This document shows positions 1 to 11,576 of a DNA stretch of 64,000 bases, one piece after another. The translations under genes were made by a program, and so were the position numbers. The notes under the pieces are model-generated. The model had not been told where the DNA came from, searched no databases, and saw only the letters and a program-made list of their open reading frames with translations. Location: NCBI GenBank assembly GCA_037954325.1, contig JBBMNZ010000046.1, positions 124,001-188,000 of the forward strand, written 5' to 3'. The stretch comes from Fistularia commersonii. Lineage: Eukaryota > Chordata > Actinopteri > Syngnathiformes > Fistulariidae. Position 1 is the stretch's first letter; each line of letters begins with the position of its first letter.

Positions 1-1255
1 GTGGAAATAACTATTGAATTTCATCAAGCTGGTTTCTGCTGTTGAAATATGTTGTTTAGGACATGATTCTGCACAATATATGTCAAATTCGTGTGAGCCC
101 ATTACAGGTTGAAAGGATATAGCCATTCGTTCAAAACGTGCTTATGAGACTGAGTTGAAGAGTTTTTAATTAGGAGTGCAAATAGCTAATGAATTTCATC
201 AAGCTGGTTCCTGCTGTTGAAATATGTTGTTTAGGACATGATTCTGCACAAAATATGTCAAATTCAGTATAATCCAGCGACAAGTTCAAAAGACTTTGCC
301 ATTCGTGCAAAAAGTGCTTATCTCACCGAGTTTAAGCATTTTTGATTAGGAGTGGAAATAACTATTGAATTTCATCAAGCTGGTTTCTGCTGTTGAAATA
401 TGTTGTTTAGGACATGATTCTGCACAATATACGTCAAATTCTTGTGAGCCCATTACACGTTGAAAGGATATAGCTATCCGTTCAAAACGTGCTTATGAGA
501 CAAAGTTGAAGCGTTTTTGATTAGGAGTGGAAATAACTAATGGATATTATCAAGCTGGTTTCTGCTGTTGAAATATGTTGTTTATGACATAATTCTGCAC
601 AATATATGTCAAATTAAGTGTAATCCCTTCACAAGTTCAAAAGATATAGCCATTCGTTCAAAAAGTACTTATCTCACCGAGTTGAAGCGTTTTTGATTAG
701 GAGTGGAAATAACTTTTGAATTTCATCACGCTGGTTTCTGCTGTTGAAATATGTTGTTTAGGACATGATTCTGCACAATATATGTCAAATTCAGTGTAAT
801 CCCTTCACAAGTTCAAAAGATATAGCCATTTGTTCAAAAAGAACTTATTTCACCGAGTTGAGGCGTTTTTGATTCGGAGTGGAAATAACCAATGAATTTC
901 ATCAAGCTGGTTTCTGCTGTTGAAATATGTTGTTTAGAACATGTTTCTGCACAATATATGTCAAATTCAGTGTAATCCCTTCATAGGTTCAAGAAATATC
1001 GCCAGTCGTTCCAAAAGAACTTATCTCACCGAGTTGAGGCGTTTTTGATTCGGAGTGGAAATAACCAATGAATTTCATCAAGCTGGTTTCTGCTGTTGAA
1101 ATATGTTGTGTAGGACATGATTCTGAAAACACATGTCAAATTCAGTGTAATCCAGCGATAAGATCAAAAGATATAGCCATTCGTGCAAAAAGTGCTTATC
1201 TCACCGAGTTGAAGGAATTTTGATTAGGAGTGGCAATAACAAATGAATTTCATCA

Positions 1256-1269
1256 AGTAGATTTCTACT
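1256..1269. repeat. Perfect palindrome variant (6+2+6), HOR A copy 1
   Basis: AGTAGATTTCTACT: AGTAGA and TCTACT are exact reverse complements around TT. The usual monomer has AGCTGGTTTCTGCT here, an imperfect dyad. The carrier monomer is marked by GTGGCAATAAC. Confidence 0.85.
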
Positions 1270-2636
1270 ATTGAAATATGTTGTTCAGGACATGATTCTG
1301 CACAATATATTTAAAATTAAGTGTAATCCCTTCACAAGTTCAAAAGATATAGCCATTCGTTCAAAAATTGCTTATCTCACCGAGTTGAAGTATTTTTGAT
1401 TAGGAGTGGAAATAACTAATGAGTTTCATCAAGCTGGTTTCTGCTGTTGAAATATGTTGTTTAGGATATGATTCTGCAAAATATATGTCAAAGTCAGTGT
1501 GATCCCATTACAGGTTCAAAGGATATAGCCATTCGTTCAAAAAGGCCTTATCTCACCGAGTTGAAGCGTTTTTGATTAGGAGTGGAAATAACTAATGAAT
1601 TTCATCAAGCTGGTTTCTGCTGTTGAAATATGTTGTTTAGGACATGATTCTGCACAATATATGTCAAATTCAGTGTAAACCCTTCATAGGTTCAAAAGAC
1701 ATCGCCAGTCATTCCAAAAGAACTTATGTCACCGAGTTGAGGCGTTTTTTATTCTGAGTGGAAATAACCAATGAATTTCATCAAGCTGGTTTCTGCTGTT
1801 GAAATATGTTGTTTAGGATATGATTTTGAACAATATATGTCAAATTTAGTGTAATCACATCACAGGTTCAAAAGATATAGCCATTCGTTCAAAAAGTGCT
1901 TATCTCACCGAGTTGAAGCGTTTTTGATTAGGAGTGGAAATAACTTTTGAATTTCATCAAGCTGGTTTCTGCTGTTGAAATATGTTGTTTAGAACATGAT
2001 TCTGCACAATATATGTCCAATTCAGTGTAATCCCTTCATAGGTTCAAAAGAAATCGCCAGTCATTCCAAAAGAACTTATGTCACCGAGATGAGGCGTTTT
2101 TGATTCTGAGTGGAAATAACCAATGAATTTCATCAAGCTGGTTTCTGCTGTTGAAATATGTTGTTTAGGATATGATTTTGAACAATATATGTCAAATTTA
2201 GTGTAATCACATCACAGGTTCAAAAGATATAGCCATTCGTTCAAAAACTGCTTATCTTATCGGGTTGAAGCGTTTTTGATTAGGAGTGGAAATAACTGAT
2301 GGATTTCGTTAAGCTGGTTTCTGCTGTTGAAATATGTTGTTAAGGACATGATTCTGCAAAACACATGTCAAATTCAGTGTAATCCAGCGATAAGATCAAA
2401 AGATATAGCCATTCGTGAAAAAAGTGCTTATCTCACCGAGTTGAAGCGTTTTTGATTCGGAGTGGAAATAACTAATGAATTTCGTCAAGCTGGTTTCTGC
2501 TGTTGAAATATGTTGTTTAGGACAATATTCTGCACAATATATGTCAAATTCAGTGAAATCCATCACAGGTTAAAAAACTATAGCCATTTGTTCAAAAATT
2601 GCTTATCTCACCAAGTTGAAGAGTTTTTGATTAGTA

Positions 2637-2800
2637 TTGGAAATAACCAATGAATTACGTCAAGCTGGTTTCTGCTGTTGAAATATGTTGTTAGGTCAAG
2701 ATTCTGCACAATATATGTCATATCCATCAAAAGTCCAAAAGATATAGCCATTCGTTCAAAAAGTGCTTAACTCACCGAGTTGAAGCGTTTCTGATTAGGA
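2637..2800 (+). repeat. Short monomer (164 bp), family A
   Basis: It is 12 bp shorter than consensus. About 11 bp are missing where consensus reads CAGTGTAATCCC..., leaving GTCATATCCATCAAAAGTCC, and 1 bp in GTTAGGTCAAG. It is tagged by TGAATTACGTC. Confidence 0.88.
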
Positions 2801-2976
2801 GTGGAAATAACTAATGAATTTCATCAAGCTGGTTTCTGCTGTTGAAATATGTTGTTTAGGACATGATTCTGCACAAAATATGTCAAATTCAGTATAATCC
2901 AGCGACAAGTTCAAAAGACTTTGCCATTTGTGCAAAAAGTGCTTATCTCACCGAGTTTAAGCATTTTTGATTAGGA
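2801..2976 (+). repeat. Hybrid monomer (recombination junction)
   Basis: The first half matches the type that follows the short monomer in copy 2 (starts at 5953). From ACAAAATATG onward, with CAGTATAATCCAGCGAC and GACTTTGCC, it matches the type at 6128. Two adjacent monomers in copy 2 are thus one monomer here. This is what an in-register unequal exchange that removed one monomer would leave. Confidence 0.8.
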
Positions 2977-4231
2977 GTGGAAATAACTATTGAATTTCAT
3001 CAAGCTGGTTTCTGCTGTTGAAATATGTTGTTTAGGACATGATTCTGCACAATATATGTCAAATTCGTGTGAGCCCATTACAGGTTGAAAGGATATAGCC
3101 ATTCGTTCAAAACGTGCTTATGAGACTGAGTTGAAGAGTTTTTAATTAGGAGTGCAAATAGCTAATGAATTTCATCAAGCTGGTTCCTGCTGTTGAAATA
3201 TGTTGTTTAGGACATGATTCTGCACAAAATATGTCAAATTCAGTATAATCCAGCGACAAGTTCAAAAGACTTTGCCATTCGTGCAAAAAGTGCTTATCTC
3301 ACCGAGTTTAAGCATTTTTGATTAGGAGTGGAAATAACTATTGAATTTCATCAAGCTGGTTTCTGCTGTTGAAATATGTTGTTTAGGACATGATTCTGCA
3401 CAATATACGTCAAATTCTTGTGAGCCCATTACACGTTGAAAGGATATAGCTATCCGTTCAAAACGTGCTTATGAGACAAAGTTGAAGCGTTTTTGATTAG
3501 GAGTGGAAATAACTAATGGATATTATCAAGCTGGTTTCTGCTGTTGAAATATGTTGTTTATGACATAATTCTGCACAATATATGTCGAATTAAGTGTAAT
3601 CCCTTCACAAGTTCAAAAGATATAGCCATTCGTTCAAAAAGTACTTATCTCACCGAGTTGAAGCGTTTTTGATTAGGAGTGGAAATAACTTTTGAATTTC
3701 ATCACGCTGGTTTCTGCTGTTGAAATATGTTGTTTAGGACATGATTCTGCACAATATATGTCAAATTCAGTGTAATCCCTTCACAAGTTCAAAAGATATA
3801 GCCATTTGTTCAAAAAGAACTTATTTCACCGAGTTGAGGCGTTTTTGATTCGGAGTGGAAATAACCAATGAATTTCATCAAGCTGGTTTCTGCTGTTGAA
3901 ATATGTTGTTTAGAACATGTTTCTGCACAATATATGTCAAATTCAGTGTAATCCCTTCATAGGTTCAAGAAATATCGCCAGTCGTTCCAAAAGAACTTAT
4001 CTCACCGAGTTGAGGCGTTTTTGATTCGGAGTGGAAATAACCAATGAATTTCATCAAGCTGGTTTCTGCTGTTGAAATATGTTGTGTAGGACATGATTCT
4101 GAAAACACATGTCAAATTCAGTGTAATCCAGCGATAAGATCAAAAGATATAGCCATTCGTGCAAAAAGTGCTTATCTCACCGAGTTGAAGGAATTTTGAT
4201 TAGGAGTGGCAATAACAAATGAATTTCATCA

Positions 4232-4245
4232 AGTAGATTTCTACT
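4232..4245. repeat. Perfect palindrome variant, HOR A copy 2
   Basis: Same 14 bp dyad, at an offset of 2976 from the first. Confidence 0.85.
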
Positions 4246-5788
4246 ATTGAAATATGTTGTTCAGGACATGATTCTGCACAATATATTTAAAATTAAGTGT
4301 AATCCCTTCACAAGTTCAAAAGATATAGCCATTCGTTCAAAAATTGCTTATCTCACCGAGTTGAAGTATTTTTGATTAGGAGTGGAAATAACTAATGAGT
4401 TTCATCAAGCTGGTTTCTGCTGTTGAAATATGTTGTTTAGGATATGATTCTGCAAAATATATGTCAAAGTCAGTGTGATCCCATTACAGGTTCAAAGGAT
4501 ATAGCCATTCGTTCAAAAAGGCCTTATCTCACCGAGTTGAAGCGTTTTTGATTAGGAGTGGAAATAACTAATGAATTTCATCAAGCTGGTTTCTGCTGTT
4601 GAAATATGTTGTTTAGGACATGATTCTGCACAATATATGTCAAATTCAGTGTAAACCCTTCATAGGTTCAAAAGACATCGCCAGTCATTCCAAAAGAACT
4701 TATGTCACCGAGTTGAGGCGTTTTTTATTCTGAGTGGAAATAACCAATGAATTTCATCAAGCTGGTTTCTGCTGTTGAAATATGTTGTTTAGGATATGAT
4801 TTTGAACAATATATGTCAAATTTAGTGTAATCACATCACAGGTTCAAAAGATATAGCCATTCGTTCAAAAAGTGCTTATCTCACCGAGTTGAAGCGTTTT
4901 TGATTAGGAGTGGAAATAACTTTTGAATTTCATCAAGCTGGTTTCTGCTGTTGAAATATGTTGTTTAGAACATGATTCTGCACAATATATGTCCAATTCA
5001 GTGTAATCCCTTCATAGGTTCAAAAGAAATCGCCAGTCATTCCAAAAGAACTTATGTCACCGAGATGAGGCGTTTTTGATTCTGAGTGGAAATAACCAAT
5101 GAATTTCATCAAGCTGGTTTCTGCTGTTGAAATATGTTGTTTAGGATATGATTTTGAACAATATATGTCAAATTTAGTGTAATCACATCACAGGTTCAAA
5201 AGATATAGCCATTCGTTCAAAAACTGCTTATCTTATCGGGTTGAAGCGTTTTTGATTAGGAGTGGAAATAACTGATGGATTTCGTTAAGCTGGTTTCTGC
5301 TGTTGAAATATGTTGTTAAGGACATGATTCTGCAAAACACATGTCAAATTCAGTGTAATCCAGCGATAAGATCAAAAGATATAGCCATTCGTGAAAAAAG
5401 TGCTTATCTCACCGAGTTGAAGCGTTTTTGATTCGGAGTGGAAATAACTAATGAATTTCGTCAAGCTGGTTTCTGCTGTTGAAATATGTTGTTTAGGACA
5501 ATATTCTGCACAATATATGTCAAATTCAGTGAAATCCATCACAGGTTAAAAAACTATAGCCATTTGTTCAAAAATTGCTTATCTCACGAAGTTGAAGAGT
5601 TTTTGATTAGTATTGGAAATAACTAATGAATTTCATCAAGCTGGTTTCTGCTGTTGAAATTTGTTGTTTAGGAAATGATTCTGCACAATATATGTCAAAT
5701 TTAGTGAAATCCCATTGCAGGTTCAAAGGATATAGCCATTCGTCCAAAAAGTACTTATGTCACCAAGTTAAAGAGTTTTTGATTAGTA

Positions 5789-5952
5789 TTGGAAATAACC
5801 AATGGCTTACGTCAAGCTGGTTTCTGCTGTTGAAATATGTTGTTAGGTCAAGATTCTGCACAATATATGTCATATCCATCAAAAGTCCAAAAGATATAGC
5901 CATTCGTTCAAAAAGTGCTTAACTCACCGAGTTGAAACGTTTCTGATTAGGA
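5789..5952 (+). repeat. Short monomer (164 bp), family A copy 2
   Basis: Same deletions as at 2637. The start reads CAATGGCTTACGTC instead of CAATGAATTACGTC. Confidence 0.88.
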
Positions 5953-7734
5953 GTGGAAATAACTAATGAATTTCATCAAGCTGGTTTCTGCTGTTGAAAT
6001 ATGTTGTTTAGGACCTGATTCTGCACAATATATGTCAAATTCGTGTGATCCCATTACAGGTTGAAAGGATATAGCCATTCGTTCAAAACGTGCTTATGAG
6101 ACTGAGTTGAAGAGTTTTTCATTAGGAGTGCAAATAGCTAATGAATTTCATCAAGCTGGTTCCTGCTGTTGAAATATGTTGTTTAGGACATGATTCTGCA
6201 CAAAATATGTCAAATTCAGTATAATCCAGCGACAAGTTCAAAAGACTTTGCCATTTGTGCAAAAAGTGCTTATCTCACCGAGTTTAAGCATTTTTGATTA
6301 GGAGTGGAAATAACTATTGAATTTCATCAAGCTGGTTTCTGCTGTTGAAATATGTTGTTTAGGACATGATTCTGCACAATATATGTCAAATTCGTGTGAG
6401 CCCATTACAGGTTGAAAGGATATAGCCATTCGTTCAAAACGTGCTTATGAGACTGAGTTGAAGAGTTTTTCATTAGGAGTGCAAATAGCTAATGAATTTC
6501 ATCAAGCTGGTTCCTGCTGTTGAAATATGTTGTTTAGGACATGATTCTGCACAAAATATGTCAAATTCAGTATAATCCAGCGACAAGTTCAAAAGACTTT
6601 GCCATTCGTGCAAAAAGTGCTTATCTCACCGAGTTTAAGCATTTTTGATTAGGAGTGGAAATAACTATTGAATTTCATCAAGCTGGTTTCTGCTGTTGAA
6701 ATATGTTGTTTAGGACATGATTCTGCACAATATACGTCAAATTCTTGTGAGCCCATTACAGGTTGAAAGGATATAGCTATCCGTTCAAAACGTAATTATG
6801 AGACAAAGTTGAAGCGTTTTTTATTAGGAGTGGAAATAACTAATGGATATTATCAAGCTGGTTTCTGCTGTTGAAATATGTTGTTTATGACATAATTCTG
6901 CACAATATATGTCAAATTAAGTGTAATCCCTTCACAAGTTCAAAAGATATAGCCATTCGTTCAAAAAGTACTTATCTCACCGAGTTGAAGCGTTTTTGAT
7001 TAGGAGTGGAAATAACTTTTGAATTTCATCACGCTGGTTTCTGCTGTTGAAATATGTTGTTTAGGACATGATTCTGCACAATATATGTCAAATTCAGTGT
7101 AATCCCTTCATAGGTTCAAAAGATATCGCCATTCGTTCAAAAAGTACTTATCTCACCGAGTTGAAGCGTTTTTGATTAGGAGTGGAAATAACTAATGAAT
7201 TTCTACAAGCTGGTTTCTGCTGTTGAAATATGTTGTTTAGGACATGATTCTGCACAATATATGTCAAATTCAGTGTAATCCCTTCACAAGTTCAAAAGAT
7301 ATAGCCATTTGTTCAAAAAGAACTTATTTCACCGAGTTGAGGCGTTTTTGATTCGGAGTGGAAATAACCAATGAATTTCATCAAGCTGGTTTCTGCTGTT
7401 GAAATATGTTGTTTAGAACATGTTTCTGCACAATATATGTCAAATTCAGTGTAATCCCTTCATAGGTTCAAAAAATATCGCCAGTCGTTCCAAAAGAACT
7501 TATCTCACCGAGTTGAGGCGTTTTTGATTCGGAGTGGAAATAACCAATGAATTTCATCAAGCTGGTTTCTGCTGTTGAAATATGTTGTGTAGGACATGAT
7601 TCTGAAAACACATGTCAAATTCAGTGTAATCCAGCGATAAGATCAAAAGATATAGCCATTCGTGCAAAAAGTGCTTATCTCACCGAGTTGAAGGAATTTT
7701 GATTAGGAGTGGCAATAACTAATGAATTTCATCA

Positions 7735-7748
7735 AGTAGATTTCTACT
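7735..7748. repeat. Perfect palindrome variant, HOR A copy 3
   Basis: Same 14 bp dyad in the GTGGCAATAAC monomer. Confidence 0.85.
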
Positions 7749-8763
7749 GTTGAAATATGTTGTTCAGGACATGATTCTGCACAATATATTTAAAATTAAG
7801 TGTAATCCCTTCACAAGTTCAAAAGATATAGCCATTCGTTCAAAAATTGCTTATCTCACCGAGTTGAAGTATTTTTGATTAGGAGTGGAAATAACTAATG
7901 AATTTCATCAAGCTGGTTTCTGCTGTTGAAATATGTTGTTTAGGATATGATTCTGCAAAATATATGTCAAAGTCAGTGTGATCCCATTACAGGTTCAAAG
8001 GATATAGCCATTCGTTCAAAAAGGCCTTATCTCACCGAGTTGAAGCGTTTTTGATTAGGAGTGGAAATAACTAATGAATTTCATCAAGCTGGTTTCTGCT
8101 GTTGAAATATGTTGTTTAGGACATGATTCTGCACAATATATGTCAAAGTCAGTGTGATCCTATTACAGGTTCAAAGGATATAGCCATTCGTTCAAAAAGG
8201 ACTTATCTCACCGAGTTGAGGCGTTTGTGATTAGGAGTGAAAATAACTAATGAATTTCATCAAGCTGGTTTCTGCTGTTGAAATATGTTGTTTAGGACAT
8301 GATTCTGCACAATATATGTCAAATTCAGTGTAAACCCTTCATAGGTTCAAAAGACATCGCCAGTCATTCCAAAAGAACTTATGTCACCGAGTTGAGGCGT
8401 TTTTGATTCTGAGTGGAAATAACCAATGAATTTCATCAAGCTGGTTTCTGCTGTTGAAATATGTTGTTTAGGATATGATTTTGAACAATATATGTCAAAT
8501 TTAGTGTAATCACATCACAGGTTCAAAAGATATAGCCATTCGTTCAAAAAGTGCTTATCTCACCGAGTTGAAGCGTTTTTGATTAGGAGTGGAAATAACT
8601 TTTGAATTTCATCAAGCTGGTTTCTGCTGTTGAAATATGTTGTTTAGAACATGATTCTGCACAATATATGTCCAATTCAGTGTAATCCCTTCATAGGTTC
8701 AAAAGAAATCGCTAGTCATTCCAAAATAACTTATGTCACCGAGATGAGGCGTTTTTGATTCTG

Positions 8764-8940
8764 AGTGGAAATAACCAATGAATTTCATCAAGCTGGTTCC
8801 TGCTGTTGAAATATGTTGTTTAGGACATGATTCTGCACAAAATATGTCAAATTCAGTATAATCCAGCGACAAGTTCAAAAGACTTTGCCATTTGTGCAAA
8901 AAGTGCTTATCTCACCGAGTTTAAGCATTTTTGATTAGGA
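8764..8940 (+). repeat. Hybrid monomer closing the 15-monomer A unit
   Basis: It starts with the GAGTGGAAATAACCAATG form seen at 2110. It then changes, before GGTTCCTGCTG, into the GTGCAAATAGC type with ACAAAATATG and GACTTTGCC. The intervening monomers of copy 1 are absent. The same junction recurs near 11400-11576. Confidence 0.8.
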
Positions 8941-11576
8941 GTGGAAATAACTATTGAATTTCATCAAGCTGGTTTCTGCTGTTGAAATATATTGTTTAGG
9001 ACATGATTCTGCACAATATATGTCAAATTCGTGTGAGCCCATTACAGGTTGAAAGGATATAGCCATTCGTTCAAAACGTGCTTATGAGACTGAGTTGAAG
9101 AGTTTTTCATTAGGAGTGCAAATAGCTAATGAATTTCATCAAGCTGGTTCCTGCTGTTGAAATATGTTGTTTAGGACATGATTCTGCACAAAATATGTCA
9201 AATTCAGTATAATCCAGCGACAAGTTCAAAAGACTTTGCCATTCGTGCAAAAAGTGCTTATCTCACCGAGTTTAAGCATTTTTGATTAGGAGTGGAAATA
9301 ACTATTGAATTACATCAAGCTGGTTTCTGCTGTTGAAATATGTTGTTTAGGACATGATTCTGCACAATATACTTCAAATTCTTGTGAGCCCATTACAGGT
9401 TGAAGGATATAGCTATCCGTTCAAAACGTAATTATGAGACAAAGTTGAAGCGTTTTTTATTAGGAGTGGAAATAACTAATGGATATTATCAAGCTGGTTT
9501 CTGCTGTTGAAATATGTTGTTTATGACATAATTCTGCACAATATATGTCAAATTAAGTGTAATCCCTTCACAAGTTCAAAAGATATAGCCATTCGTTCAA
9601 AAAGTACTTATCTCACCGAGTTGAAGCGTTTTTGATTAGGAGTGGAAATAACTTTTGAATTTCATCACGCTGGTTTCTGCTGTTGAAATATGTTGTTTAG
9701 GACATGATTCTGCACAATATATGTCAAATTCAGTGTAATCCCTTCATAGGTTCAAAAGATATCGCCATTCGTTCAAAAAGTACTTATCTCACCGAGTTGA
9801 AGCGTTTTTGATTAGGAGTGGAAATAACTAATGAATTTCTACAAGCTGGTTTCTGCTGTTGAAATATGTTGTTTAGGACATGATTCTGCACAATATATGT
9901 CAAATTCAGTGTAATCCCTTCACAAGTTCAAAAGATATAGCCATTTGTTCAAAAAGAACTTATTTCACCGAGTTGAGGCGTTTTTGATTCGGAGTGGAAA
10001 TAACCAATGAATTTCATCAAGCTGGTTTCTGCTGTTGAAATATGTTGTTTAGAACATGTTTCTGCACAATATATGTCAAATTCAGTGTAATCCCTTCATA
10101 GGTTCAAAAAATATCGCCAGTCGTTCCAAAAGAACTTATCTCACCGAGTTGAGGCGTTTTTGATTCGGAGTGGAAATAACCAATGAATTTCATCAAGCTG
10201 GTTTCTGCTGTTGAAATATGTTGTGTAGGACATGATTCTGAAAACACATGTCAAATTCAGTGTAATCCAGCGATAAGATCAAAAGATATAGCCATTCGTG
10301 CAAAAAGTGCTTATCTCACCGAGTTGAAGGAATTTTGATTAGGAGTGGCAATAACTAATGAATTTCATCAAGTAGATTTCTACTGTTGAAATATGTTGTT
10401 CAGGACATGATTCTGCACAATATATTTAAAATTAAGTGTAATCCCTTCACAAGTTCAAAAGATATAGCCATTCGTTCAAAAATTGCTTATCTCACCGAGT
10501 TGAAGTATTTTTGATTAGGAGTGGAAATAACTAATGAATTTCATCAAGCTGGTTTCTGCTGTTGAAATATGTTGTTTAGGATATGATTCTGCAAAATATA
10601 TGTCAAAGTCAGTGTGATCCCATTACAGGTTCAAAGGATATAGCCATTCGTTCAAAAAGGCCTTATCTCACCGAGTTGAAGCGTTTTTGATTAGGAGTGG
10701 AAATAACTAATGAATTTCATCAAGCTGGTTTCTGCTGTTGAAATATGTTGTTTAGGACATGATTCTGCACAATATATGTCAAAGTCAGTGTGATCCTATT
10801 ACAGGTTCAAAGGATATAGCCATTCGTTCAAAAAGGACTTATCTCACCGAGTTGAGGCGTTTGTGATTAGGAGTGGAAATAACTAATGAATTTCATCAAG
10901 CTGGTTTCTGCTGTTGAAATATGTTGTTTAGGACATGATTCTGCACAATATATGTCAAATTCAGTGTAAACCCTTCATAGGTTCAAAAGACATCGCCAGT
11001 CATTCCAAAAGAACTTATGTCACCGAGTTGAGGCGTTTTTGATTCTGAGTGGAAATAACCAATGAATTTCATCAAGCTGGTTTCTGCTGTTGAAATATGT
11101 TGTTTAGGATATGATTTTGAACAATATATGTCAAATTTAGTGTAATCACATCACAGGTTCAAAAGATATAGCCATTCGTTCAAAAACTGCTTATCTCACC
11201 GAGTTGAAGCGTTTTTGATTAGGAGTGGAAATAACTTTTGAATTTCATCAAGCTGGTTTCTGCTGTTGAAATATGTTGTTTAGAACATGATTCTGCACAA
11301 TATATGTCCAATTCAGTGTAATCCCTTCATAGGTTCAAAAGAAATCGCTAGTCATTCCAAAATAACTTATGTCACCGAGATGAGGCGTTTTTGATTCTGA
11401 GTGGAAATAACCAATGAATTTCATCAAGCTGGTTCCTGCTGTTGAAATATGTTGTTTAGGACATGATTCTGCACAAAATATGTCAAATTCAGTATAATCC
11501 AGCGACAAGTTCAAAAGACTTTGCCATTTGTGCAAAAAGTGCTTATCTCACCGAGTTTAAGCATTTTTGATTAGGA
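8941..11576 (+). repeat. HOR A copy 4 (15 monomers, 2636 bp)
   Basis: It is nearly identical to copy 3 at an offset of 2636-2637, including the extra monomers and the same hybrid at its end. The sharing of one hybrid junction by two adjacent units shows that the 15-monomer form was itself duplicated after the deletion formed. Confidence 0.93.
10371..10384. repeat. Perfect palindrome variant, HOR A copy 4
   Basis: Same 14 bp dyad, 2636 bp after the previous one. Confidence 0.85.

Larger units (their letters stand above)
1..2976 (+). repeat. HOR A copy 1 (17 monomers, 2976 bp)
   Basis: Monomer starts are 1, 176, 352, 527, 704, 879, 1055, 1230, 1406, 1582, 1758, 1934, 2110, 2286, 2462, 2637 and 2801. 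The monomer at 1230 carries the palindromic variant. The one at 2637 is the 164 bp short monomer. The last (2801-2976) is a hybrid. The next unit repeats the same order with only scattered point differences. Confidence 0.93.
2977..6303 (+). repeat. HOR A copy 2 (19 monomers, 3327 bp)
   Basis: It matches copy 1 at an offset of 2976 up to about 5585. It then holds an extra monomer at 5613-5788 (TTGTTGTTTAGGAAATG). The short monomer (5789-5952) follows, then a separate GTGTGATCCC monomer at 5953 and a GTGCAAATAGC monomer at 6128. In copy 1 the last two are fused into one hybrid. This copy therefore looks closer to the uncollapsed form. Confidence 0.9.
6304..8940 (+). repeat. HOR A copy 3 (15 monomers, 2637 bp)
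   Basis: It starts with the CTATTGAATTTC marker. Relative to copy 1 it has an additional ATTTCTACAAGC monomer near 7183 and an additional GATCCTATTAC monomer at 8061-8236. It lacks the monomers between the GATTCTGAGTGG type and the marker. The missing set is bridged by the hybrid at 8764-8940. Confidence 0.92.

Noticed and set aside
5626..5922. 98-codon plus-strand open frame
   Set aside because: It lies wholly in satellite monomers and exists only because the extra monomer and the short monomer change the frame. The peptide repeats itself and there is no coding context.
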